Below are positions 25,299-32,337 of a DNA stretch of 64,000 bases, piece after piece. Position numbers and translations under genes: made by a program. Source of the stretch: Prevotella sp. UBA2711 (lineage in GTDB: Bacteria; Bacteroidota; Bacteroidia; Bacteroidales; Bacteroidaceae); contig DEKX01000019.1 in assembly GCA_002354095.1 (NCBI GenBank), positions 73,070-137,069 of the forward strand, written 5' to 3'. How positions within the stretch are numbered: the first letter of the stretch is position 1; every line of letters starts with the position of its first letter. The notes under the pieces are model-generated. The model worked only from the letters and a program-made list of their open reading frames with translations, ran no database searches and had not been told where the DNA came from.

Positions 25299-25619
25299 TC
25301 AATCGAGTCCAAGTTCGACACGTGCCTCTTCTGACATCATACTTTGATCCCAAGCAGGTTCGAAGACGAGGTTGACATTGGCACTCTGGATGCCATCTAC
25401 ACTCTCTACCTTCGTGCGTACATCTTCTAATATAAAGTCGGCAGCAGGACAGTTAGGTGCCGTGAAGGTCATGTCAAGCTCCACAGAAGCATCCTCCTGC
25501 ACATCAATTTTATAAATCATTCCGAGGTCGTAGATGTTGACGGGAATCTCTGGGTCATAGACCGTTTTGAGCACGTCAACAATCCGTTCCTCCAATGTAG
25601 TTTTCTCTTCTTGTGTCAT
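25299..25619 (-). CDS. DUF59/MIP18-family iron-sulfur assembly protein
   Basis: 106 aa. The start MTQEEKT at 25619 is chosen because a -7 element lies 18 bp upstream and the longer frame begins inside the neighbouring ATPase gene. The family signature DPEIPVNIYDLGMIYKID (about 22-39) and the conserved TFTAPNCPAADFI with the invariant Cys are present. These small proteins (SufT/PaaD-like) help deliver or mature Fe-S clusters in the cytoplasm. It leads a transcript with lpxH and regulator 2. Confidence 0.85.
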   Translation of the reverse strand: MTQEEKTTLEERIVDVLKTVYDPEIPVNIYDLGMIYKIDVQEDASVELDMTFTAPNCPAADFILEDVRTKVESVDGIQSANVNLVFEPAWDQSMMSEEARVELGLD

Positions 25620-25636
25620 TCTTTGCAATATTTTCT

Positions 25637-25645
25637 GCAAAGATA
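25637..25645 (-). promoter_or_regulatory. -7 promoter element of the DUF59-lpxH operon
   Basis: Minus strand TATCTTTGC, 18 bp before the DUF59 start, just downstream of the 7-bp repeat array at 25652-25686. Confidence 0.65.
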
Positions 25646-25651
25646 CGAAAT

Positions 25652-25686
25652 AATTATGAATTATGAATGACGAATGACGAATTATT
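25652..25686. repeat. Five-unit 7-bp repeat array between the P-type ATPase and DUF59 genes
   Basis: Units are AATTATG twice, AATGACG twice and AATTATT, 35 bp in total. The array includes the stop codon of the ATPase gene (25682-25684). The same unit length and count occur in coding arrays at 26015, 29084 and 33590. Confidence 0.75.
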
Positions 25687-27619
25687 TGATTTTCAATGCT
25701 CGCATGGCATTGAGCACAGCCAATACCGTGACACCGACATCTGCAAAAACAGCCATCCATAATGTGGCCAGACCGAATGTGGCCAGTATCAGAACTGCTA
25801 TTTTCACGCCAATGGCAAACCATACGTTCTGACGGGCGATGGCGCGGGTGCGTCGGGCAATTTGGATAGCTAAGGCAATCTTAGAGGGCTTGTCGTCCAT
25901 CAAAACCACATCGGCTGCCTCAATAGCGGCATCACTGCCCAGTCCGCCCATGGCGACACCAACGTCAGCACGAGCCAAAACGGGGGCGTCATTAATGCCG
26001 TCACCGACGAAGAGAGTTGAGAATTGAGAGTTGAGAATTGAGAGTTGTTCCATATAGGCGACTTTGTCGGCAGGCAGCAGTTCTGCATGGTATTCATCCA
26101 GTTTGAGTTGCTGGGCTACATGGCCGGCCACTTCCTTGCGATCGCCAGTGAGCATGATGGTGCGCTCTACACCTAATTCTTTCAGCAGGGCGATAGCCTC
26201 GGCACTGTCTTCCTTGATTTTGTCGTTGATGACGATATGTCCGGCATATACGCCGTCAATGGCTACATGGATAATGGTACCCACATGATGGCAGTCGTGC
26301 CATTTGGCACCGACGGCATCCATTAACTTGGTATTACCCACGGCTACTTTCTGTCCTTCTACCATTGCACAGATGCCCTGTCCGGCAATCTCCTCTATAT
26401 CGGTGATGCGACAACCGTCGGTGGCTTCATCGGGAAAAGCATCGCGTAACGCTGCACCAATAGGGTGGGTGGAGAAATGTTCCACATGGGCAGCCAGATG
26501 CAGCAGTTGGTGCTCATCGCAGCTGTCAGGGTGTACGGCCTCGACAGCAAACTGTCCATGGGTGAGTGTACCCGTCTTGTCGAAGACAACCGTCTTAATC
26601 TTAGCCAATGTATCCATATAATTAGCACCCTTGATGAGGATTCCCTTCCGCGAGGCACCTCCGATACCACCGAAGAAGGTGAGGGGAACACTGATGACCA
26701 ATGCACAGGGGCACGACACTACGAGGAACATCAATGCACGATAGAACCAAGTGGTGAAACTGCCTCCCAATAGGGACGGGATGACTGCAATGGCGATGGC
26801 GGCAAAGACTACGATAGGTGTATAGATGCGGGCAAATTGGGTGATGAAAGTTTCACTCTTTGACTTATGCTCGGTGGCGTTTTCCACGAGCTCAATGATT
26901 TTAGAGACGGTACTCTCAGCGAAAGCCTTGGTAGTGCGCACGCGGATGACACCTGAGAGATTGACACATCCTGAGATGACCTCATCCTCTACCGCGATAT
27001 CGCGTGGCATACTTTCACCGGTAAGGGCGATGGTATTCAGTGCCGACGAGCCCTCAATAACTACACCGTCCAAAGGTACTTTCTCTCCAGGGCGTATGAC
27101 AATAGTAGAACCTACTTCCACTTGATTAGGATCGACATTCTCTAACCGCCCTTTCACCTCTACATGTGCTACATCGGGTCGGATGTCCATCAGGTGCGAA
27201 ATACTCTCACGGCTCTTCCCTTCGGCATAACCTTCAAAGAGTTCGCCAACCTGGAAGAACAGCATGACGAAGACTGCCTCGGGAAACTGGGTCTCTGCAC
27301 CAGGTATAAAACCAATACAGAGTGCTCCGATAGTGGCAACAGACATCAGAAAATGTTCGTCGAAGGCCTCGCCATGGGCTATTCCTTCTGCGGCTTCCTT
27401 GAGTGTATCGTGACCAATGATGAGATAGGGCACGAGATAGATGAGCAGAAGTTGCCAGGTAGGAAGTGCGAAACACTTCTCAATAATAACGGCAATTATT
27501 AACAGAACGGCGCTGATAATAATCATTGCCAACTGATGTTTCAATCCGTCGTGATGGTGTTCATGATGGTGCTCGTGAGCACAGCATTCATGATGTTCGT
27601 GATGATGTTCGTGTGACAT
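25682..27619 (-). CDS. Heavy-metal P1B-type ATPase (Zn/Cd/Pb exporter-like) with a His-rich N-terminus
   Basis: 645 aa from MSHEHHHEHHE at 27619; the upstream ATG at 27715 is rejected because a -7 element lies between. The first ~28 residues hold 14 His and 2 Cys and replace the usual HMA domain. Next come the actuator domain (ALTGESMP), the CPC membrane motif (VVSCPCALV), DKTGTLT phosphorylation site, HP motif (STHPIG) and VGDGINDAP. It pumps divalent soft metals out of the cytoplasm. Between EQL and VGDGIND the protein carries SILNSQFSTL, encoded by the 7-bp repeat array 26015-26047. Confidence 0.9.
   Translation of the reverse strand: MSHEHHHEHHECCAHEHHHEHHHDGLKHQLAMIIISAVLLIIAVIIEKCFALPTWQLLLIYLVPYLIIGHDTLKEAAEGIAHGEAFDEHFLMSVATIGALCIGFIPGAETQFPEAVFVMLFFQVGELFEGYAEGKSRESISHLMDIRPDVAHVEVKGRLENVDPNQVEVGSTIVIRPGEKVPLDGVVIEGSSALNTIALTGESMPRDIAVEDEVISGCVNLSGVIRVRTTKAFAESTVSKIIELVENATEHKSKSETFITQFARIYTPIVVFAAIAIAVIPSLLGGSFTTWFYRALMFLVVSCPCALVISVPLTFFGGIGGASRKGILIKGANYMDTLAKIKTVVFDKTGTLTHGQFAVEAVHPDSCDEHQLLHLAAHVEHFSTHPIGAALRDAFPDEATDGCRITDIEEIAGQGICAMVEGQKVAVGNTKLMDAVGAKWHDCHHVGTIIHVAIDGVYAGHIVINDKIKEDSAEAIALLKELGVERTIMLTGDRKEVAGHVAQQLKLDEYHAELLPADKVAYMEQLSILNSQFSTLFVGDGINDAPVLARADVGVAMGGLGSDAAIEAADVVLMDDKPSKIALAIQIARRTRAIARQNVWFAIGVKIAVLILATFGLATLWMAVFADVGVTVLAVLNAMRALKIK
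26015..26047. repeat. Five-unit 7-bp repeat array inside the P-type ATPase gene
   Basis: Plus-strand units alternate AGTTGAG and AATTGAG, the last one being truncated (AGTTG). The coding (minus) strand reads through as SILNSQFST without stops, in the variable loop before the VGDGIND motif. Confidence 0.85.
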
Positions 27620-27651
27620 ACCTTTTCTATCTTTGTTATTGTTTTCTGACT

Positions 27652-27660
27652 GCAAAGGTA
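27652..27660 (-). promoter_or_regulatory. -7 promoter element of the P-type ATPase gene
   Basis: Minus strand TACCTTTGC, 32 bp before the ATG at 27619. It lies downstream of the radC stop codon, giving the ATPase its own transcript. Confidence 0.65.
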
Positions 27661-27733
27661 TGGAAAGAGTTTCGCAATTGCGTTGCAAATGGGAAAAAAG
27701 TGGCGATTTCTGCAACTGGATTGCAAAAGGGAC

Positions 27734-28420
27734 TCAAAGGCGTCCGCTCTCTTTGTAGCTGTAGTAAGCCCCATCAGTGACGATGATATGATCGAGAAAA
27801 TGAATGCGCATGGTATCGCAGGCGCGCTTGATATGCGTGGTGATGTCATTATCTTGAGGACTGGGACGCAGACTGCCTGAAGGGTGGTTGTGGCAGACGG
27901 CAAGGATAGTGGCATTAGCCAGTACTGCCTCCTTGATGATAATCCTCACATCAACTGACACCTCCGTGATACCGCCATAGGAAATACGCATCTTCTTGAT
28001 GAGTCGGTAGTTCTGATTCATAAGCAGAATCCAGAACTCTTCTGTATCCAAATCCTGCATCACCGGGTGCATGTGGTTATAGATACGGGTGGCTGTACCG
28101 CAGTCTGGACGTTCTTCGGGTGATTCCATCTGTCGGCGCTTGCCCAGTTCGCATGCTGCCAGAATGGTGATGGCTTTAGCCTCGCCGATGCCATTATAGT
28201 CGCACAGTTGGTGGATGGACATCTTGCCCAGCGTATTAAGATTGTTGTTGCAGTCGTTAAGGATGTGTTTCATGAGGTCAACAGCACTTTCCTTCGTTGA
28301 GCCCGAACCAATCAGAATAGCCAACAGCTCGGCATTTGACAGTGCTTCGGCACCTAAGCGCATGAGTTTTTCACGAGGGCGATCTTCCTCTGCCCAATGG
28401 TTGATAGTAAGTTTGTCCAT
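27734..28420 (-). CDS. radC: RadC/JAB-domain protein
   Basis: 228 aa. N-terminal helix-hairpin-helix region (about 15-95, NYxGIGEAKA in the middle) and C-terminal JAMM metalloprotease-like fold with HNHPSGSLRPSPQDND (His177, His179, Asp190). The name refers to DNA repair, but RadC's actual activity is not settled. It overlaps the end of the glycosyltransferase gene by 1 bp and is probably translated from the efp-glycosyltransferase message. Confidence 0.9.
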   Translation of the reverse strand: MDKLTINHWAEEDRPREKLMRLGAEALSNAELLAILIGSGSTKESAVDLMKHILNDCNNNLNTLGKMSIHQLCDYNGIGEAKAITILAACELGKRRQMESPEERPDCGTATRIYNHMHPVMQDLDTEEFWILLMNQNYRLIKKMRISYGGITEVSVDVRIIIKEAVLANATILAVCHNHPSGSLRPSPQDNDITTHIKRACDTMRIHFLDHIIVTDGAYYSYKESGRL

Positions 28421-29490
28421 TATTTATAGAAATTCTTCTCGAAAGCCGTGAACTCATCCTGTTTCAGCACGCAGCGTTTCCACCAGCTCTCGATAAAACC
28501 AAGTCCGTAGCCTATCAGTTGGACAAAGGCGGCAGGAATACTGAGCAGTCCCACTTTCAGACTCTTGTTCTGAAGAGTAGAATCGATGCAGATGATGATA
28601 GCATAAAACAAGATAGGCAAAATGAACCACCAATGCCAAGCGGTCAATGCCAAACTGCCTATGGTTCCCAAAGTAAACACTGTTGGCAACAGATGAACCA
28701 GTTTCATCGTGCCAGGATGGCGTTTCTCAAGATTGATACGGGCTATACCACTGTTATATACCTGTCGGAAGAACTTGCGGAAATCGGTGCGACGCTTGTG
28801 CCATACCCACGCATCAGGAAGTAATTGAGGCTGGTAGCCTGCTTCTACGATGCGATAGCTGAAATCAATATCCTCACCAAAACGCATCTTTGAAAATCCG
28901 CCCAATTGGAGATAGACATCACGACGGATGCCCATATTGAATGAACGGGGATAGAACTTGTCGAGCTTCTTCTTGCCACCGCGAATGCCGCCAGTGGTGA
29001 AGAATGATGTCATCGAATAACTGATAGCCTTCTGGACGGGTGTGAAAGATGGGTGGGCTGCATCAGGTCCGCCAAAGGCAACGAGTTGAGAGTTGAAAGA
29101 TGAGAGTTGAGAGTTGATATTTTCTAAATACCCTTCAGGTACGACCACATCCGAGTCAAGGATGATGACGTAATCGCCGTGAGCGCGTTCCACTCCATAG
29201 TTGCGACTCTGTCCGGGACCACTGTTATCCTTATAATAATAATGTAAATCAAGGATGCCTGCGTACTTGTCGCAAACATCCTTGCATGGTTTCTTCGAAC
29301 CGTCTTCTACAATCACTACCTCAAATGATGGAGCTGCGAGCGCAGAGTCAGACTTGTCTGTACTTTGCCGAGTCGTGACAGAATTCGAGTGAAGCTCAAA
29401 GTCTTTCAATGTTTGAGAACAAAGGCTCTCAAGCAGCTCGTCCACTTCGTCGGGGCGATTGAAAACTGGAACGATAATCGAATACTTCAA
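28420..29490 (-). CDS. Family 2 glycosyltransferase with two in-frame insertions
   Basis: 356 aa. GT-A fold: IIVPVFNRPDEVDELLESL at the N-terminus, VVIVEDGSKKP, YVIILDSDVVVP (DxD-like) and GEDIDFSYRIVEAG, then two to three C-terminal membrane helices (about 270-330). It should transfer a sugar to a lipid or envelope acceptor at the inner membrane. Two segments interrupt conserved parts. Residues about 31-55 (ELHSNSVTTRQSTDKSDSAL...) split KDF from EVVIVEDG, and NSQLSSFNSQL lies in the loop after the DxD region. Both keep the frame. It lies 15 bp after efp. Confidence 0.85.
   Translation of the reverse strand: MKYSIIVPVFNRPDEVDELLESLCSQTLKDFELHSNSVTTRQSTDKSDSALAAPSFEVVIVEDGSKKPCKDVCDKYAGILDLHYYYKDNSGPGQSRNYGVERAHGDYVIILDSDVVVPEGYLENINSQLSSFNSQLVAFGGPDAAHPSFTPVQKAISYSMTSFFTTGGIRGGKKKLDKFYPRSFNMGIRRDVYLQLGGFSKMRFGEDIDFSYRIVEAGYQPQLLPDAWVWHKRRTDFRKFFRQVYNSGIARINLEKRHPGTMKLVHLLPTVFTLGTIGSLALTAWHWWFILPILFYAIIICIDSTLQNKSLKVGLLSIPAAFVQLIGYGLGFIESWWKRCVLKQDEFTAFEKNFYK
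29084..29118. repeat. Five-unit 7-bp repeat array inside the glycosyltransferase gene
   Basis: Plus-strand units are AGTTGAG, AGTTGAA, AGATGAG, AGTTGAG and AGTTGAT (35 bp). The coding strand yields INSQLSSFNSQL just before VAFGGPDAA, a variable surface loop of GT2 enzymes. Confidence 0.85.
29320..29400. mobile_element. 75-bp palindromic in-frame insertion in the glycosyltransferase gene
   Basis: Direct hexamers CTCAAA (29320-29325 and 29395-29400) bracket 75 bp, exactly 25 codons. The insert has outer inverted arms GAGCT (29331-29335) and AGCTC (29393-29397) and a central palindrome CAGACTTGTCTG (29349-29360). It breaks a core GT2 motif without shifting frame. It resembles the coding-tolerant palindromic elements known from Rickettsia in behaviour, not in sequence. 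Confidence 0.55.
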
Positions 29491-29505
29491 TTTCTCAAAT
29501 CCAGA

Positions 29506-30072
29506 TTACTCCTTCACACGGTTCAGATAGCTGCCGTCGCGAGTGTCAACCTGAATGAGGTCGCCCTCGTTGATGAAGAGAGGTACACGAACCTCAACAC
29601 CAGTCTCCAGAGTAGCAGGCTTGGTAGCATTGGTGGCTGTGTCGCCCTTGATGCCTGGCTCTGAGTGAGTAACACGAAGATTGGTCTTCACAGGCATTTC
29701 TGCATAAAGCACAGTGCCGTCGGTGGTGTCGCTAACTACTGACACAACATCGCCTTCCTTCATATACTCATGACCGATTACGAGGTCGTTAGCAATAGGA
29801 ATCTGTTCGAAAGTCTCCTGGTTCATGAAAATACGACCTTCCTGATCCTCATAGAGATACTGATAGTCACGGTGCTCAATTACCACGTCCTCCAACTTTT
29901 CACCAATGTTGTAACGGCGCTCCAGTACACGTCCGTCGGTAACATTCTTCAGTTTGATGTTCATAATGGTGTTACCCTTACCTGGCTTACGATGCTGGAA
30001 ATCGATGCAAACCCAAATGGCACCATCCATACGGATAGCGGTTCCCTTTTTAATGTCTTGTGAATTAATCAT
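29506..30072 (-). CDS. efp: Translation elongation factor P
   Basis: 188 aa, standard three-domain EF-P. Domain I contains the loop HRKPGKGNT, with the tip lysine (Lys32) in the position modified in many bacteria. Domain II has YLYEDQEGRIFMN, and domain III ends GVEVRVPLFINEGDLIQVDTRDGSYLNR. It relieves ribosome stalling at consecutive prolines in the cytoplasm. Its promoter is divergent from rpmH, and it leads a likely operon with the glycosyltransferase and radC. Confidence 0.97.
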   Translation of the reverse strand: MINSQDIKKGTAIRMDGAIWVCIDFQHRKPGKGNTIMNIKLKNVTDGRVLERRYNIGEKLEDVVIEHRDYQYLYEDQEGRIFMNQETFEQIPIANDLVIGHEYMKEGDVVSVVSDTTDGTVLYAEMPVKTNLRVTHSEPGIKGDTATNATKPATLETGVEVRVPLFINEGDLIQVDTRDGSYLNRVKE

Positions 30073-30113
30073 ATAAAATAGCTATTTTGATATAAAATAT
30101 TCGTTTTGCGGGT

Positions 30114-30122
30114 GCAAAGGTA
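30114..30122 (-). promoter_or_regulatory. -7 promoter element of efp
   Basis: Minus strand TACCTTTGC, 41 bp before the efp start. Confidence 0.65.
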
Positions 30123-30173
30123 CAAAAAAAATGAGAAATTAGAAATGATATATGAGAAATTTGCATAAAAAAC

Positions 30174-30205
30174 TTGCGTATTTCGAAATTTATGCGTAAT
30201 TTTGC
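30174..30205 (+). promoter_or_regulatory. rpmH promoter (-33 and -7)
   Basis: TTG (30174-30176) and TAATTTTGC (30197-30205) with a 20-base spacer fit the Bacteroidetes promoter. The leader to rpmH is about 37 nt. Confidence 0.7.
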
Positions 30206-30248
30206 ACCCCGATTCATGGAATAATAACAATAAAAAGATAATAAAACA

Positions 30249-30404
30249 ATGAAAAGAACATTTCAGCCACACAATCGCCGTCGCGTGAACAAACATGGTT
30301 TCCGTGAGCGCATGGCAACTAAGAATGGTCGTCGTGTATTGGCTTCACGCCGTGCAAAAGGACGCAAGAAGTTGACCGTTTCTGACGAGAATCACGGAAA
30401 GTAA
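30249..30404 (+). CDS. rpmH: Large ribosomal subunit protein bL34
   Basis: 51 aa: MKRTFQPHNRRRVNKHGFRE then RMATKNGRRVLASRRAKGRK and an acidic-polar tail (TVSDENHGK). The N-terminal 45 residues are the near-invariant bL34 sequence. It binds domain III of 23S rRNA. It has its own promoter and a terminator 33 bp after the stop. In many bacteria rpmH lies next to rnpA and dnaA, but here it is next to efp and a PASTA protein. Confidence 0.97.
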   Translation: MKRTFQPHNRRRVNKHGFRERMATKNGRRVLASRRAKGRKKLTVSDENHGK

Positions 30405-30436
30405 TCTCTGTCCACGGAAGAGTAAAGGAAAGAAAC

Positions 30437-30476
30437 ATCGGGAGTAGACTGAAGGTCGGCTCTCGATTTTTTTTTT
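30437..30476 (+). terminator. Intrinsic terminator of rpmH
   Basis: ATCGGGAG (30437-30444) pairs with CTCTCGAT (30460-30467, one G-T), followed by a run of ten T residues. Confidence 0.85.
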
Positions 30477-30484
30477 GTATATAA

Positions 30485-30517
30485 TTTGGCATTATCGATA
30501 ATTCTTTGTACTTTTGC
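30485..30517 (+). promoter_or_regulatory. Promoter of the PASTA-pseudouridine synthase-ddl operon
   Basis: TTTG (30485-30488), 20-base spacer, TACTTTTGC (30509-30517): a full match to the Bacteroidetes consensus, 31 bp before the start codon. Confidence 0.75.
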
Positions 30518-30547
30518 CGTTTAGATAGATGAGTATTATATATAATA

Positions 30548-31246
30548 ATGAACGCGAAAGAAATCTTTAGCAAGATAATGAGTAAGATAGGTAGCTATTA
30601 CGTGCTTCTCAATCTTTTGGGAATGGCAGTCGTCATTGTCCTGTTGTGCTTGGCGGTGAAGTTTGGATTGGCTGTTTATACACACCATGGCGAGGGGATA
30701 GCCGTACCCGAACTGAAGGGTATGTCTTACCATAGGGCACGACTGTTGCTGGAGGAGAACGGTCTGAATATCGTTGTCAGTGATTCCGGCTATGTCAAGA
30801 CGATGCCGGCAGATTGTATTCTGGCTCAGACACCAGGTCATGGTTCAAAAGTGAAGTCGGGCCATACTATTTATGTGACGGTTAACTCACCCTCATCTCC
30901 CACTTTCGCTATTCCTGATATTGTAGATAATTCCAGTTACCGCGAAGCGGAGGCTAAGTTGATGGCTATGGGCTTTCGGCTGACAGAACCGCAACGCGTG
31001 ATTGGCGAAAAAGACTGGGTTTATGGTATTCTGTGTAGGGGCAGGCGCGTGTCGAATGGCGATCGTGTTCCTATAGACTATCCCCTCACACTGATGATAG
31101 GTACAGGAAACTATGACGAAGAGGATTCGGCTTTGGATGAGTTTATTGATCCTACCTATGAGGCTGACCCGACGGACGGGATGAATACTACTACGGAGAC
31201 GGCACAACCTGAGGTTGACGAATTTGAGGAGGTAAAAGCACCATGA
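30548..31246 (+). CDS. PASTA-domain membrane protein
   Basis: 232 aa. A single N-terminal transmembrane helix (about 20-43) anchors it, with the rest in the periplasm. Two PASTA repeats are visible: VPELKGMSYHRARLLLEENGL (about 57-115, with the AQTPGHGSKVKSGHTIYVTV half) and IPDIVDNSSYREAEAKLMAMGF (about 121-185). An acidic tail (EDSALDEFIDP onward) ends the protein. PASTA domains bind muropeptides or the transpeptidase surface, so it is probably a cell-wall sensor or scaffold; there is no kinase domain. It overlaps the pseudouridine synthase start by 4 bp and is upstream of ddl. Confidence 0.88.
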   Translation: MNAKEIFSKIMSKIGSYYVLLNLLGMAVVIVLLCLAVKFGLAVYTHHGEGIAVPELKGMSYHRARLLLEENGLNIVVSDSGYVKTMPADCILAQTPGHGSKVKSGHTIYVTVNSPSSPTFAIPDIVDNSSYREAEAKLMAMGFRLTEPQRVIGEKDWVYGILCRGRRVSNGDRVPIDYPLTLMIGTGNYDEEDSALDEFIDPTYEADPTDGMNTTTETAQPEVDEFEEVKAP

Positions 31247-32295
31247 CGGAAGAATTGGACGACATAGTCTTTTTGGAAGACGGCGGTGAAGAGCAGGGGG
31301 AGCTTTACGAGCACCTTAGAATGGAGGTGGATCGTGGGCAGGAGCCTGTCCGCATTGATAAGTATATGTCCGAACATGTCCAGCACTCGTCGCGTAATCG
31401 TATTCAGAAAGCTGCTGACGCCGGTTTCATTCAGGTAAATGGAAAGCCCGTCAAGAGTAATTATAAAGTGCGCCCTGGAGATGTGATAACGCTGATGCTC
31501 GACCGCCCTCATTATGACACTACGATAGAGCCGGAAGACATTCCCTTAGAGGTTGTTTATGAGGATGATCAGTTGATGGTTATCAACAAACCGGCAGGAA
31601 TGGTGGTGCACCCAGGCTGTGGCAATTTCCACGGCACGTTAGTCAATGCAGTCGCTTGGCATTTGCGCGACTTGCCCAGTTACGACCCCAACGATCCTTC
31701 GGTGGGACTGGTTCATCGAATAGATAAGGACACCAGTGGACTGCTGGTCATAGCAAAAACTCCCGAGGCAAAGACGGAATTGGGAGCCCAGTTCTTTAAT
31801 CACGACACGCATCGTAGCTATCAGGCGTTGGTATGGGGCAACTTCACAGAAGGTTCTGGGCGTATAGAAGGGAATATAGGGCGCGACCCCAAGGACAGAC
31901 TGCGCATGGCAGTATTCCCCCCAGGTTCGGAGATTGGCAAAAGTGCCGTTACCCATTATCGGGTGTTGGAACGCTATGGCTATGTGACTTTGGTGGAGTG
32001 TAAACTGGAAACGGGACGTACCCATCAGATCAGAGCCCACATGAAGCATATCGGGCATCCTCTCTTTGGTGATGAACGCTATGGGGGAATGGAAATACTG
32101 AGAGGGGAGCGGACTGCCTCCTACAAAGCATATATCCAGAACTGTTTTAAACTTTGTTCCCGTCAGGCACTGCATGCCAAGACACTGGGATTCGTACATC
32201 CGGTAACCCATCAGCAGATGGACTTTACATCGGAACTGGCAGAGGACATGGCTGCTCTGATTGAGAAATGGCGGAAATACTTTCAGCCTAAATAA
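31243..32295 (+). CDS. RluD-like 23S rRNA pseudouridine synthase
   Basis: 350 aa. An S4 RNA-binding domain (about 35-95: RIDKYMSEHVQHSSRNRIQK, VRPGDVITL) precedes the catalytic domain, with HRIDKDTSGLLVIAK containing the catalytic Asp. ETGRTHQIRAHMKHIGHPLFGDERYGG follows and is typical of the RluA/RluD family. It converts uridines in large-subunit rRNA, though which RluA-type it is cannot be told from sequence alone. The ATG overlaps the PASTA gene stop as ATGA. Confidence 0.92.
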   Translation: MTEELDDIVFLEDGGEEQGELYEHLRMEVDRGQEPVRIDKYMSEHVQHSSRNRIQKAADAGFIQVNGKPVKSNYKVRPGDVITLMLDRPHYDTTIEPEDIPLEVVYEDDQLMVINKPAGMVVHPGCGNFHGTLVNAVAWHLRDLPSYDPNDPSVGLVHRIDKDTSGLLVIAKTPEAKTELGAQFFNHDTHRSYQALVWGNFTEGSGRIEGNIGRDPKDRLRMAVFPPGSEIGKSAVTHYRVLERYGYVTLVECKLETGRTHQIRAHMKHIGHPLFGDERYGGMEILRGERTASYKAYIQNCFKLCSRQALHAKTLGFVHPVTHQQMDFTSELAEDMAALIEKWRKYFQPK

Positions 32296-32337
32296 TATAA
32301 TAACGTAATAACGAAATAACGAAAAAAATAAAAAGAA

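Noticed and set aside
27620..27715. 32-codon N-terminal extension of the P-type ATPase
   Set aside because: A -7 element at 27652-27660 lies inside it; the His-rich start at 27619 is natural.
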